This document shows, one piece after another, positions 7,635 to 17,418 of a stretch of DNA of 62,877 nucleotides. The first letter of the stretch is position 1; each line of letters opens with the position of its first letter. The notes under the pieces were generated by a model, which worked only from the letters and a program-made list of their open reading frames with translations, was not told the origin of the DNA and did not search any database. The stretch is from JADLGL01 sp963823045 (GTDB lineage Bacteria; Pseudomonadota; Alphaproteobacteria; Rhizobiales; Kaistiaceae): NCBI GenBank assembly GCA_963823045.1, contig CAWGKA010000010.1, forward strand, positions 1-62,877, written 5' to 3'. The position numbers and the translations under genes were made by a program.

Positions 7635-9257
7635 ATGATCCGCGCCGTCTTCTATGTGCTGATCATCTTTGCGCTGGCGGCCGGCTTCGTCTGGCTCGCC
7701 GACAATCCTGGCGCGCTGACGCTGTCGTTCCATGACTACACGATCGAAACGACGGTGATGGCGGGGGCGATCATCCTGATCGCGATCTTCGTCGTGGCGC
7801 GCCTTCTTTGGCTGCTTCTTCGCGGCATCATCCGCGCCCCGCGCCGCCTCGGCCGGCAGGTTGCCGAGCGTCGCCGCGAGCTGGGGCACAAGGCGCTGAC
7901 GGAGGGCTTCATCGCCGTCGGCTCCGGCGACGCCAGCCTCGCCTCTTACTACACGGCCGAGTCCCGCTACTACGCACAGCACGAATCGCTGACGCTGCTG
8001 CTGGCGGCGCAGACGGCACAGCTGACCGGCGACGATATGGGCGCGCGCAGCGCCTATGAGGCAATGCTCGCCGATCCGAAAATGCGCATCCTCGGTCTGC
8101 GCGGCCTGTTTCTGGAAGCGCGGCGACGGGGTGATACCGACGCGGCGCGCAGTTTCGCCGCCGCTGCAGATCACGAGAAGCCGGGCCTTTCCTGGGCTGG
8201 CAACGCGCTCCTCGAATATCAGGCGGCCGACGGCGAATGGACCGAGGCGCTTTCGACTCTGGCCAACCTCACCAGCGCGGGGACGCTTGATGCCGAGCGC
8301 ACCAAGCGGTTGCAGGCGGTGCTTCGCGTTGCCCGCGCCATGGAGCTTGAGGATTCAGAGCCCCAGACGGCGCGCGATCTCGCCTTCGAGGCGCACCGAT
8401 TGGTGCCGGAGCTGGTCCCGGCGGCTGTCCTTGCTGCCCGCCTTGCCACACGGATCGGCGATCCCCGGCGCGCCGCGAAGGCGATCGAGACAACCTGGAA
8501 GATCGAGCCGCATCCCGATCTTGCCGCCGCTTATATGGATGTGCGGCCGGGCGAGTCCGGACGCGACCGCCTGAAGCGCATCGGCCATCTCGCCAAGATC
8601 CGCGCCAATCACATTGAGGGCCGGCTGGCGATGGCGCGGGTGGCGATTGACGCTCAGGATTGGCCGGCGGCGCGCGAGGAGCTGCGCGGTATTCTCGCCA
8701 CCGAACCGACCGAACGCGCCTATCTCCTCATGGCCGAGATCGAGGAAGGCGAGCACGGCGATATCGGCCGGGCGCGCGACTGGCTCGGCCGGGCCGTGAG
8801 GGCGCCGCGCGATCCGGCCTGGGTCGCGGACGGTTATGTGTTCGACCATTGGGAGCCGGTGTCGCCGGTTTCCGGCCGGCTCGACGCGTTCGAGTGGAAG
8901 GTGCCGGCGGGCCGGATGCCGAATGTCGCCGAGCCTCCCCATGCCGCCGCAATTATCCATGAGCCTGAGCCCATGGCCGAGCCCGCGCCCGTGAACGAGC
9001 CGGTCATCTCGCCGCCGGCCGTCATTCCTCCGGCCGTCGAGGCCGAACCAGTGAAGAAAAGCGATGAGGCACCGGCCGACAAGGCGGAGCCGGCGCCCTC
9101 GGGCGAGGGCAGCGGCGCAATGATCGTCGTTCCCACGCATCAGCCCGACGATCCGGGCCCCGAGCCGGAACCGGAACCGGAGCCGAAGCCGCTGCCGAGG
9201 GCCGAGGAAGAAGCGCCGCCGGCAAAGGGGAAGCGGTTCAAGCTGTTCCCGTCCTAG
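7635..9257 (+). CDS. hemY: HemY-type haem biosynthesis-associated TPR protein
   Basis: The 540-residue product begins with two membrane helices (about 1-22 and 40-65) carrying the HemY_N pattern FVWLADNPGALTLSFHDYTIE. A run of TPR-like helical repeats follows through about residue 420, and a low-complexity Pro/Glu/Lys tail ends the protein (PEPEPEPEPKPLPR). This is the alphaproteobacterial membrane HemY, not the unrelated Bacillus protoporphyrinogen oxidase with the same symbol. Its biochemical role is unclear; co-location with hemC, hemD and Mic60 suggests scaffolding of haem enzymes at the membrane. The ATG at 7635 is chosen because it begins the first helix. Confidence 0.92.
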   Translation: MIRAVFYVLIIFALAAGFVWLADNPGALTLSFHDYTIETTVMAGAIILIAIFVVARLLWLLLRGIIRAPRRLGRQVAERRRELGHKALTEGFIAVGSGDASLASYYTAESRYYAQHESLTLLLAAQTAQLTGDDMGARSAYEAMLADPKMRILGLRGLFLEARRRGDTDAARSFAAAADHEKPGLSWAGNALLEYQAADGEWTEALSTLANLTSAGTLDAERTKRLQAVLRVARAMELEDSEPQTARDLAFEAHRLVPELVPAAVLAARLATRIGDPRRAAKAIETTWKIEPHPDLAAAYMDVRPGESGRDRLKRIGHLAKIRANHIEGRLAMARVAIDAQDWPAAREELRGILATEPTERAYLLMAEIEEGEHGDIGRARDWLGRAVRAPRDPAWVADGYVFDHWEPVSPVSGRLDAFEWKVPAGRMPNVAEPPHAAAIIHEPEPMAEPAPVNEPVISPPAVIPPAVEAEPVKKSDEAPADKAEPAPSGEGSGAMIVVPTHQPDDPGPEPEPEPEPKPLPRAEEEAPPAKGKRFKLFPS

Positions 9258-9326
9258 GCGGCGGTTGCTGATCTGGCCTCCGGCGTCCTATAAGCCCGCG
9301 ACTTTCCGAGCGCGGGCGATCCAATC

Positions 9327-10550
9327 ATGGCCGACGTCAAAAAGGTGGTGCTTGCCTATTCCGGCGGGCTCGACACCTCGATCATCCTGAAATGGCTGCA
9401 GAACACTTATGGCTGCGAGGTGGTGACTTTCACCGCCGATCTGGGTCAGGGCGAGGAGCTGGAACCGGCGCGCAAGAAGGCCGAAATGCTCGGCATCAAG
9501 GAGATTTACATCGAGGATCTCCGCGAGGAGTTCGTCCGCGATTTCGTCTTCCCGATGTTCCGCATGAACGCGCTGTATGAGGGCGTCTATCTCCTCGGCA
9601 CGTCGATCGCCCGGCCCCTGATCGCCAAGCGGTTGGTTGAGATCGCGGCGGACACCGGCGCCGATGCGATTGCGCATGGCGCGACCGGCAAGGGCAATGA
9701 CCAGGTCCGTTTCGAGCTGTCGGCCTATGCCCTCAACCCCGACATCAAGGTGATCGCGCCGTGGCGTGACTGGGCGTTCAAGTCGCGCACCGACCTCCTC
9801 GATTTTGCCGAGAAGAACCAGATCCCGGTGCCGAAGGACAAGCGCGGCGAAGCGCCGTTCTCGGTCGATGCCAACCTCCTGCACTCCTCTTCGGAGGGGA
9901 AGGTGCTGGAGGATCCGTGGGAGGAGCCGCCGGAATATGTCTTCCAGCGTTCCGTCTCGCCCGAGGCAGCGCCCGACAAGGCGACAGAAATAGAGATCGG
10001 CTTCGCCAAGGGCGACGCGATTTCGCTCGACGGCAAGGCGATGAGCCCGGCGGCGCTGCTCGCCGCCCTCAACGATCTCGGCCGCGACAATGGCATCGGC
10101 CGTGTCGACCTTGTCGAGAACCGCTTCGTCGGCATGAAATCGCGCGGCATCTATGAGACGCCGGGCGGCACGATCCTGCTCGCCGCGCATCGCGCGATCG
10201 AGTCGCTGACGCTCGACCGCGAGGCGGCGCATCTCAAAGACCAGCTGATGCCGCGCTACGCGGAGTTGGTCTATTACGGCTTCTGGTTCTCGCCGGAGCG
10301 CGAGATGATCCAGGCGATGGCCGACAAGAGCCAGGAGCGGGTCGAGGGAGCCGTTCGGCTAAAGCTTTATAAAGGCAATGTCATCGTTGTCGGTCGCAAG
10401 TCGCCGCAATCATTGTATTCTGACGCGCTGGTGACATTTGAGGATGATCGCGGTGCTTATGACCAGAAGGACGCGGAAGGCTTCATTCGCCTCAACGCTC
10501 TCCGTCTCAGAACCCTGGCCGCGCGCAAGCGCTCGACTGACGGCAGCTGA
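9327..10550 (+). CDS. argG: Argininosuccinate synthase
   Basis: ArgG condenses citrulline and aspartate with ATP to make argininosuccinate, the penultimate step of arginine synthesis. The 407-residue protein has the N-type ATP pyrophosphatase P-loop AYSGGLDTSIIL (about residues 10-21), the HGATGKGNDQVRFEL motif and DANLLHSSSEGKVLEDP. Length is the class I norm. It stands alone rather than with other arg genes. The 69-bp gap from hemY may carry its own promoter, though no clear boxes are visible. Confidence 0.97.
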   Translation: MADVKKVVLAYSGGLDTSIILKWLQNTYGCEVVTFTADLGQGEELEPARKKAEMLGIKEIYIEDLREEFVRDFVFPMFRMNALYEGVYLLGTSIARPLIAKRLVEIAADTGADAIAHGATGKGNDQVRFELSAYALNPDIKVIAPWRDWAFKSRTDLLDFAEKNQIPVPKDKRGEAPFSVDANLLHSSSEGKVLEDPWEEPPEYVFQRSVSPEAAPDKATEIEIGFAKGDAISLDGKAMSPAALLAALNDLGRDNGIGRVDLVENRFVGMKSRGIYETPGGTILLAAHRAIESLTLDREAAHLKDQLMPRYAELVYYGFWFSPEREMIQAMADKSQERVEGAVRLKLYKGNVIVVGRKSPQSLYSDALVTFEDDRGAYDQKDAEGFIRLNALRLRTLAARKRSTDGS

Positions 10551-11115
10551 GGGCCGGTCGAAATCGCGTGGCCTCCTGTGGCGGACGGCGGCCGCTTTGG
10601 TGCTGGTCGGCGCGCTCGCTGCCTGCGGCAAGGCTGACGACACGTCCGCGGCCGACACCGCGCAGGCAGCCGATACCGCCGCGGCGAGCTGGCTGTTCGT
10701 CCTCCAGGGCGAGGTGACAGCGGTTGCCGACGGGACGCTGACGATGAGCGTTCCGCATTCGGTCGTCGCGTTCACCGATCGGCCGGAGCGCCAGACGCAA
10801 CTCATGAATGTCGCTGCGTTCGTCGACGTCGCCTGGGCCGAAGATGCCGATTTCCGCAGCAATCCGCCGAACGCGTCCCTTATCGACGAGGCGAACCGTC
10901 AGATCGACGTCGTCGAAATCCAGGGCATGACCTTGGATGGCGATGTGCTGACGGTGACCTATCGCGAACTCAACGGCGGCACGCCCGCCGTCGGCGATTT
11001 CGTCGCCCTGACGATCGATGCGTTCCCGACGTCGGTCAACGGACAGATCACCGATTTCACCACCGATCTGGTCAATCCGCAGATAACCGACAATGTCGAG
11101 CAAACGGTCCGCTAG
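10459..11115 (+). CDS. Putative lipoprotein of unknown function
   Basis: A hydrophobic stretch TAAALVLVGALAACGK forms a lipoprotein signal with lipobox L-A-A-C near 10621, so the mature protein would be lipid-anchored and about 167 residues long. I recognise no family in the mature part, which contains WLFVLQGEVTAVADGTLTMS and an acidic, beta-rich sequence. The start is unclear. In-frame ATGs at 10444 and 10459 overlap argG by about 100 bases and leave an unusually long signal region. A CTG at 10576 would give a normal signal peptide but is a rare start codon. Coding is supported by the lipobox and the uninterrupted frame. Confidence 0.65.
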   Translation: MTRRTRKASFASTLSVSEPWPRASARLTAAEGRSKSRGLLWRTAAALVLVGALAACGKADDTSAADTAQAADTAAASWLFVLQGEVTAVADGTLTMSVPHSVVAFTDRPERQTQLMNVAAFVDVAWAEDADFRSNPPNASLIDEANRQIDVVEIQGMTLDGDVLTVTYRELNGGTPAVGDFVALTIDAFPTSVNGQITDFTTDLVNPQITDNVEQTVR

Positions 11116-11123
11116 GCCGGAGC

Positions 11124-11939
11124 CTATTCGGTGTCCTCTTCCTCCTGCGCCTGCCGCCGGAGCGAGGTCAGGGCCGAACTGACGAGACCGGTCGGCACGG
11201 CGATGATGCCGAGGCCGACGAATAGGATGATCCCGGTGAAGATCCGCCCGCCCGCGGTAACGGGATAAACGTCGCCATAGCCGACTGTCGTCAGCGTCAC
11301 CACCGCCCACCACAGGCCGTCGAACACCGAGCGGTAGGCTTCCGGTTGGGTGTCATGCTCGAAGATGTAGATGCCGACGCCGCAGACATAGATCACCAAT
11401 ATGGCGATGAAGGCGAAGGCGATGAGCTCCGAGCGCACGAGGCGGAGAGCTGCGCGGATGTTGTCGAAGGCGTCGGTGTAGCGGACGATCTTGAAGAGCC
11501 AGAACAGCCGGACCAGACGGACGGCGCGGAGCGCTCGGTAGTTGGCGCCGAGGCTCAGATAGAAGGGCAGGATCGCCAGAAGGTCGATGATGCCGAAGAA
11601 GGAGAAGACGTAGCGGAACGGCCTTTCGGCGACCGCAATACGCAGGCCGTATTCGATGGTGAAGAGGATGACGGTCACCACCTCCACGGCGCGAAGAAGA
11701 TGGGCGACCCAGATCGGCAGATCCTCGAGGGATTCCAACGCGATCGATATCAGCGAGAAAATGATCAGACCCTGCAGGACGAACGGGACGGTTCGACCGA
11801 AGCGGGGGTGATCTCCCTCGAGAATGGCGCGTATCGGCGTGCGCCAGCCGGTCGTTTCGTCGTCCATCGAGTTGTCCTGCCGTTTCGCCATCATAACGCC
11901 GACGCCGCCTCCAAGGGCATGGTTCGGATCGAGATTCAA
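11124..11939 (-). CDS. Voltage-gated-type potassium channel (six-TM)
   Basis: A 271-residue ion channel subunit. The selectivity filter TTVGYGDVYP follows pore helix FDGLWWAVVTL, and the preceding membrane segments include an S4-like helix with regularly spaced arginines (RALRAVRLVRLFWLFK). FRYVFSFFGIIDLLAILPFY is the S3 region typical of bacterial Kv-like channels. There is no large cytosolic RCK domain after the last helix, only a short Glu-rich tail. Alternative starts at 11897 or 11894 shorten the N-terminus. It lies convergent to the lipoprotein gene, 8 bp away, and divergent from the metalloprotease gene. Confidence 0.92.
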   Translation of the reverse strand: MNLDPNHALGGGVGVMMAKRQDNSMDDETTGWRTPIRAILEGDHPRFGRTVPFVLQGLIIFSLISIALESLEDLPIWVAHLLRAVEVVTVILFTIEYGLRIAVAERPFRYVFSFFGIIDLLAILPFYLSLGANYRALRAVRLVRLFWLFKIVRYTDAFDNIRAALRLVRSELIAFAFIAILVIYVCGVGIYIFEHDTQPEAYRSVFDGLWWAVVTLTTVGYGDVYPVTAGGRIFTGIILFVGLGIIAVPTGLVSSALTSLRRQAQEEEDTE

Positions 11940-12042
11940 CAGTTGGCCGCGCTAGTTAGGCGCGCGGGCGCGACAGGCGGCCTTGCTGGGCGGCTGGAAC
12001 GAGGCCACATAAGGACTGCGCTTACAGGGAACACGCCACCGA

Positions 12043-13161
12043 ATGTCCTGGTCGATCACACTGTTTCGGGTCGCCGGTACGGAGATCCGCATCCACCTGA
12101 CCTTCTTCCTGCTGCTCTTGTGGTTCGCCATATCGGGCTACCAGGCGGCGGGCTGGGATGGTGCGATCGCAAGCACGCTCCTCATCGTCGCGGTGTTCGG
12201 CTGCGTCGTGCTGCACGAACTCGGTCATGTTCTGACGGCGCGCCGCTATGGCATCACCGCACCGGACATAACGCTTCTGCCGATCGGCGGCCTGGCGCGT
12301 TTCTCGCGCATGCCGGAGAAGCCGTCCGAGGAGGTGATCATCTCGATCGCCGGGCCGCTCGTGAACCTCGTCATCGCTGGCGTTCTCGTGCTCTTCGGCG
12401 CGGACCTCTCGCTCAACCCCGACAGCATCACCACCTACGGCCAGGGTTTCATCTCGCAGCTGGCGGTGATCAACCTCTATCTCTTCGCTTTCAACCTGAT
12501 CCCGGCCTTTCCGATGGACGGCGGCCGCATCCTCCGCGCCGTCCTTGCCTTCCGCATGAATCGCCGCCGCGCCACCGAGATCGCGGCCCATATCGGTCAG
12601 CTACTGGCCTTCGCCTTCGTTGCGGCCGGCCTGATCTGGGGCAATCTCCTCCTCGTTTTCGTGGCGGTCTTCGTCTATCTCGCCGCTACAGCCGAATCCC
12701 GCCAGACCGGGCTGATGGACATCGCCGGCCGCGTTCCGCTCGACCGCGCCATGATCAAGAGCTTCGAAAGCCTCTCTCCCCAGGCGACGATCGGCGATGC
12801 GGTCGATGCCGTTCTGCGCACAACGCAGCACGAGTTCCCGGTCGTCGATGGCGCGGGCAGGATGCGCGGCGTCGTCACCCGCGCCACGATCGTTTCGGCG
12901 CTGAAATCGCACGGGCCGACGGCGCCGGTGCTGGAGGCGATGAGCGCGGCTCCGCAGGTCCCGGCGGGCACGCGGCTCGCGGTCGTGGTCAGGCAGATCA
13001 TGCAGGGCGGCGCGCCAATCGTCGGCGTCGTCGATGCCAAGGGCAAGCTCGCCGGCTATGTGTCCCAGGAGAACCTTTCCGAGCTGATGATGCTCGGCGA
13101 CGGGCTCCATCCGGCCGCGCCTGCGGCGATCGGACCCTGGAGCCGGGCTGGCCGTTCTTAG
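12043..13161 (+). CDS. Site-2 protease family (M50) metallopeptidase with CBS domains
   Basis: A 372-residue membrane protease. HELGH at residues 58-62 gives two zinc ligands and the catalytic glutamate, and NLIPAFPMDGGR (about 151-162) gives the aspartate ligand. Membrane helices surround both. The C-terminal part (about 235-355) contains two CBS motifs, with HEFPVVDGAGRMRGVVTRAT and GAPIVGVVDAKGKLAGYVS, which usually bind adenosine nucleotides. Proteins of this domain order are S2P-like proteases of group III; substrates are generally transmembrane anti-sigma or signalling proteins. No substrate is evident nearby. Confidence 0.93.
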   Translation: MSWSITLFRVAGTEIRIHLTFFLLLLWFAISGYQAAGWDGAIASTLLIVAVFGCVVLHELGHVLTARRYGITAPDITLLPIGGLARFSRMPEKPSEEVIISIAGPLVNLVIAGVLVLFGADLSLNPDSITTYGQGFISQLAVINLYLFAFNLIPAFPMDGGRILRAVLAFRMNRRRATEIAAHIGQLLAFAFVAAGLIWGNLLLVFVAVFVYLAATAESRQTGLMDIAGRVPLDRAMIKSFESLSPQATIGDAVDAVLRTTQHEFPVVDGAGRMRGVVTRATIVSALKSHGPTAPVLEAMSAAPQVPAGTRLAVVVRQIMQGGAPIVGVVDAKGKLAGYVSQENLSELMMLGDGLHPAAPAAIGPWSRAGRS

Positions 13162-13251
13162 CCATTTCGCGTAAAGGCTGATTGCCTTCGCCGTGGCAGA
13201 ACCTATATATCGCGGCGCAGCTTCCTCCCTCCAGACATCGGTACAATTGCG

Positions 13252-15075
13252 ATGGCTCTTCGCAACATCGCCATTATTGCGCATGTCGACCACGGCAAGA
13301 CGACGCTGGTCGATCGCCTGCTCCAGCAGTCCGGCGCCTTCCGCGACAATCAGCGGGTCGCCGAGCGCGTGATGGATTCCAACGATCTGGAGAAGGAACG
13401 CGGCATTACCATCCTCGCCAAGGCGACTTCGGTCGTGTGGAAGGATGTGCGCATCAACATCGTCGATACGCCCGGCCACGCCGATTTCGGCGGCGAGGTG
13501 GAGCGCATCCTGTCGATGGTGGATGGCGCCATCGTCCTCGTCGATGCCGCCGAAGGGCCGATGCCGCAGACGAAGTTCGTCGTCGGCAAGGCGCTGAAAA
13601 TCGGTCTCAAGCCGATCGTCTGCATCAACAAGGTCGACCGGCCGGACGCGCGGGCGACGGACGTCGTCAATGAGGTGTTCGACCTCTTCGCCGCGCTCGA
13701 CGCCAGCGACGAGCAGCTCGACTTCCCGATCATTTATGGCTCGTCGAAGCAAGGCTGGATGGCCGATGCGCTCGACGGATCGCACGAAAACGGCATGGAC
13801 GCCCTGTTCGATCTCATCCTCAAGCATGTGCCGCCGCCGACCGTCGAGGCAGGCCCGCTGCGGATGCTGGGGACGCTGATCGAAGCCAATCCCTATCTCG
13901 GCCGTATCATCACCGGCCGCATCTTCTCCGGCGCGATCAAGACCAACCAGGCGGTGAAGGTGATCGACCGCGAGGGTCATCTCGTCGAGAACGGCCGCGT
14001 GTCGAAGATACTCGCCTTCCGCGGCATCGAGCGGACGCCGATCGACGATGCCGAAGCGGGCGACATCGTCGCCATTGCGGGCCTGCCCAATTTCAATGTC
14101 GCCGACACTCTGGCGGCGCCGGAAGTGACCGAGCCGCTGCAGGCGCAGCCGATCGACCCGCCGACGCTGTCGATGACCTTCACGATCAATGATTCGCCGC
14201 TCGCCGGCACCGAAGGCGACAAGGTGACGAGCCGGATGATCCGGGCGCGCCTCTTCAAGGAGGCCGAAGGCAATGTCGCGCTTCGCGTCGATGCCGAGGC
14301 CAATTCCGATTCCTTCGTCGTCTCCGGCCGCGGCGAATTGCAGCTCGCGATCCTGATCGAGACGATGCGGCGCGAAGGCTATGAGCTTGCCGTGTCGCGT
14401 CCGCGCGTCGTCTTCCAGCGCGATGAGGCCGGCAATCTCCTCGAGCCGATCGAGGAGGTCGTGATCGACGTCGACGAGGAATTCTCCGGCGTCGTCGTTC
14501 AGAAACTGTCGGAGCGTCGGGCCGAGATGGTCGAAATGCGGCCCTCGGGCGGCAATCGTCTGCGTCTTGTCTTCTACGCGCCGACGCGCGGCCTGATCGG
14601 CTATCAGGGCGAGCTTCTCACCGATACGCGCGGCACGGCGGTGATGAACCGCCTGTTCCACGCCTACGCGCCGTTCAAGGGCACCATGCCCGGCCGCCGC
14701 AATGGCGTGCTCATTTCCAACGGCGACGGCGAGGCGGTCGCGTACGCGATGTTCAACCTCGAAGACCGCGGCCCGATGATGATCGAGCCGGGCTGGAAGG
14801 TCTATCGCGGCATGATCGTCGGCGAGCATACGCGCGAGAACGACCTCGAGCTCAACGTGCTCAAGGGCAAGCAGCTCACCAATATCCGCGCCGCCGGCAA
14901 GGACGAGGCGATCAAGCTGACGCCGCCGATCCGGATGACGCTGGAAAAGGCGCTCGCCTGGATCGCCGATGACGAGTTGGTCGAAGTGACGCCGAAGTCT
15001 ATCCGCCTCCGCAAGGCGATCCTCGATCCGATCGACCGCAAGCGCGCTGAGCGCTCCAAGGCGGACGTGGCTTAG
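13252..15075 (+). CDS. typA: Ribosome-associated translational GTPase TypA/BipA
   Basis: The 607-residue protein has the elongation-factor-like GTPase domain with G1 AHVDHGKTTLVDRLL, G2 ERGITI, G3 DTPGHADF and G4 NKVDRPDA, followed by the EF-G-like domains III and V and the BipA-specific C-terminal domain (GTAVMNRLFHAYAPFKG and MIVGEHTRENDLELNVLKG). TypA binds 70S ribosomes and assists ribosome assembly and stress adaptation. The ATG at 13252 immediately precedes the conserved LRNIAIIAHVDHG start. Length is standard. Confidence 0.97.
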   Translation: MALRNIAIIAHVDHGKTTLVDRLLQQSGAFRDNQRVAERVMDSNDLEKERGITILAKATSVVWKDVRINIVDTPGHADFGGEVERILSMVDGAIVLVDAAEGPMPQTKFVVGKALKIGLKPIVCINKVDRPDARATDVVNEVFDLFAALDASDEQLDFPIIYGSSKQGWMADALDGSHENGMDALFDLILKHVPPPTVEAGPLRMLGTLIEANPYLGRIITGRIFSGAIKTNQAVKVIDREGHLVENGRVSKILAFRGIERTPIDDAEAGDIVAIAGLPNFNVADTLAAPEVTEPLQAQPIDPPTLSMTFTINDSPLAGTEGDKVTSRMIRARLFKEAEGNVALRVDAEANSDSFVVSGRGELQLAILIETMRREGYELAVSRPRVVFQRDEAGNLLEPIEEVVIDVDEEFSGVVVQKLSERRAEMVEMRPSGGNRLRLVFYAPTRGLIGYQGELLTDTRGTAVMNRLFHAYAPFKGTMPGRRNGVLISNGDGEAVAYAMFNLEDRGPMMIEPGWKVYRGMIVGEHTRENDLELNVLKGKQLTNIRAAGKDEAIKLTPPIRMTLEKALAWIADDELVEVTPKSIRLRKAILDPIDRKRAERSKADVA

Positions 15076-15135
15076 ACGCAGTAGCGGGACAACGACTTCG
15101 CGCGGCATCCGGCTCGCCTTCGGCAAACCGTAGGG

Positions 15136-15834
15136 CTAGCGCCTGAAATAGCGGTCGATCGCGGGTAGCCGGCCCGGCCGCAACATTTCATCCGGCGGAC
15201 CGACGGCGGCGACCCGGCCTTCATCGACAAAGGCGAAGAGGTCGGCCGCGGCCGCCGCGTCTTCAGGGGCATGGATCGCCATCAGCACGGTGAGGTGCCG
15301 CTCCTTCCGCAGCGCGTCGACGAGGCCGATCATCTCGATGCGAAGGCCCGGGTCGAGTCCGGTGAAAGGTTCATCGAGCAGCATCAGCGGCTTGTCGCGG
15401 ACGAGGGCGCGGGCGATGGCGACGCGCTGGCGCTGGCCGCCGGAGAGTTCCGACGGGCGGCGCTTCTCCATGCCGGCGAGGTCGACGCGGGCGAGCGCAT
15501 CGGAAACGCGGTGCATCTGCTCGCCGTTGAGACGCAGCCGCGGGTCGAGGCCGAGGCCGATATTCTGCGCCGCGGTGAGATGGGGGAAGAGATTGTTGTC
15601 CTGGAAGAGGATCGACAGCGGGCGTTCCGCCGGCGGCAGATCGGTGAGGTCCCCGCCTTCGAAACGGATGCGTCCCGACGCAGGTTTGGCGAAGCCGGCG
15701 ATGGCATGGAGCAAGGTCGTCTTGCCGCCGCCGGACGGACCGATGAGGGCGCAGAGCGCGCCTGCCGGCACGGCAAGGTCGTAGTCGACGGCGAAGTCGG
15801 GATAGACGAGGCGGACGCTATCGAGTTCTAACAA
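15136..15834 (-). CDS. thiQ: Thiamine ABC transporter ATP-binding protein ThiQ
   Basis: A 232-residue ABC ATPase with Walker A GPSGGGKTT, signature LSGGQRQRVAIARAL and Walker B LMLLDEPFTGLDPG. The core would energise uptake of thiamine, TMP or TPP through ThiP. Assignment rests on its position as last gene of a riboswitch-controlled thiB-thiP-thiQ set and on short length. It overlaps thiP by 17 bases, so translation is probably coupled. No extra regulatory domain is present. Confidence 0.93.
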   Translation of the reverse strand: MLELDSVRLVYPDFAVDYDLAVPAGALCALIGPSGGGKTTLLHAIAGFAKPASGRIRFEGGDLTDLPPAERPLSILFQDNNLFPHLTAAQNIGLGLDPRLRLNGEQMHRVSDALARVDLAGMEKRRPSELSGGQRQRVAIARALVRDKPLMLLDEPFTGLDPGLRIEMIGLVDALRKERHLTVLMAIHAPEDAAAAADLFAFVDEGRVAAVGPPDEMLRPGRLPAIDRYFRR

Positions 15835-17402
15835 ACCAGCCTCCCGACCAGCGCTGGGCGATGAGGAACATCGCCAGCACCAAGAGCGTCAGCAGCAGCG
15901 ACACCGACGCCGCGTCGGCCATGTGATAGGCGCCCAGACGCTCATAGATGAGAAGCGGCAGCGTGATGAGGCCGCCCGAGCCGAAGAAGGCGGCGACGCC
16001 GAGATCGCCGAGTGACAGCGCGATCGCCATCGTCAGGCCGACGACGAGCGGCGATTTCAACAGCGGCCAATCGAGCAGGCGCAGGCGCGCGAAGCCGCGA
16101 ATGCCGAGGCTGTCGGCAACGCGGCCGTAGCGCTCGGTTGCGAGCAGCAGCGGCGGCTCGACATGGCGATAGGTGAAGGGCAGCGCCATCAGCGCGTTGA
16201 TGACGATGATGAGCGGGATCGCCACGGCATAGGGGTTCACCAGCGGGCGGAGGATGACGAACAGGCCAGCCGAAAGCGTCAGCGGCGAGATGACGAGGAC
16301 GAGCAGCGCCGCGAGGCTGATGAGGTCGGCGCTGCGCTTGCGGTCTACGGCGAGGCGGAGATAGCGGCTCAGCGTCGCCAGGCCGAAGGCGAGGGCAACC
16401 GAGAGCACCCCCGCAGGAATGCCGATGGCGAGGCTCGTGACCAGCGCCTGCAGGACGCGCGCATCGGCGAGCGAGGCCAGCGCGCCGACGCCGGCGACAG
16501 CGATAGCGGCGAGAGGGGCGACGACGAAGATGCCGACGCCGGTCAGCGTGACGCGGTCGAAGATCCGGGTTGCGCGCGCTGTGATGTCAGAGCGGATGGC
16601 GCGTAAGCCCGTCGGGATCGCTTCCGGTGCGCGCCGGCTGAGCAGGAATGTGAGCGGCGCGAGAAGGGCGAGGCAGGCGCCGATCTGCAAGGCCGCCAGC
16701 AATGCGGCGCCGCGGAAATTGGCGTCGAAGCGAACGGCCTCATAAATCGCCACTTCGATCGTCGACACCGCCGGCCCGCCGCCAAGGGCGAGGACGATGG
16801 CGAAGCTGGTGAAGCAGGCAAGGAAAATGAGCGCGCCGATGCCCGCGCTCTCGCGCAGGAGAACGGGCACATCGATGAAGCGGAAGACGGCGAAGGGCGG
16901 CATGCCGAGCTGCGACGCCAGCCGCCATTGCTCGGCACCGACCGAGGCCAGCGCGGCAAGATAGACGCGGGCGGCGAGCGGCGCGTTGAGCAGGAGATGG
17001 GCGAGGAGGACGCCCTGCAGGCCGTAGATCCAGCTGCCGGTGTCGAAGCCGAATATTCGGGCGATGTCGCCGAGCCAGCCGGAGCGGCCGAATACGGCGA
17101 CGATGGCGAAGACGGTGACGATCGCCGGCAACACCGTCGCAACGTTGAGCGCTGCGATCAGCGCCGAGCGCCCGAAAAAGGCGGTGCGCCGCGCCAGCGC
17201 CAGCGCGACGGCCGCGCCGGCAAGCAGCGAGATCACCATCGACAGCCCTGCCTGGATCAGACTGATGCGGATCAGGCCGAGGATGTAGGGCCACGGCCCG
17301 AAGCTGCCGCTCTCGCCGCCGGCGCTGACCAGACCCGATCAGCGCCAGCCCGACGAGGACCGCGATGAAGGCGAGGGCGACGAGGCCCGGGACGCGGTTC
17401 AT
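15818..17402 (-). CDS. thiP: Thiamine ABC transporter permease ThiP, apparent frameshift
   Basis: Two ABC-permease domains in tandem, each with several membrane helices, as usual for ThiP (about 530 residues). The first helix, VALAFIAVLVGLALIG, is encoded from an ATG at 17402 in one frame. The remainder (LVSAGGESGSFGPWPYILG, then MVISLLAGAAVALALARR) is in another. The break is at about 17330-17336, where removing one base from GGGTCTGG joins the frames and yields about 527 residues. Both parts look intact, so an assembly indel is likely. It starts 16 bp after thiB. Confidence 0.9.
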
Positions 17403-17418
17403 GTTGTGCTGTCGGCGA

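Noticed and set aside
11346..13181. 611-residue plus-strand open frame across the K+ channel and the S2P protease gene
   Set aside because: It lies antisense to the channel gene and then out of frame with the protease gene, both with clear motifs. The translation is charged, repetitive and unlike any protein, typical for shadow frames in high-GC DNA.
12601..15126. 841-residue minus-strand frame opposite the protease and typA genes
   Set aside because: It mirrors typA, whose GTPase motifs are unambiguous. The Arg/His/Asp-rich translation is the usual antisense shadow.
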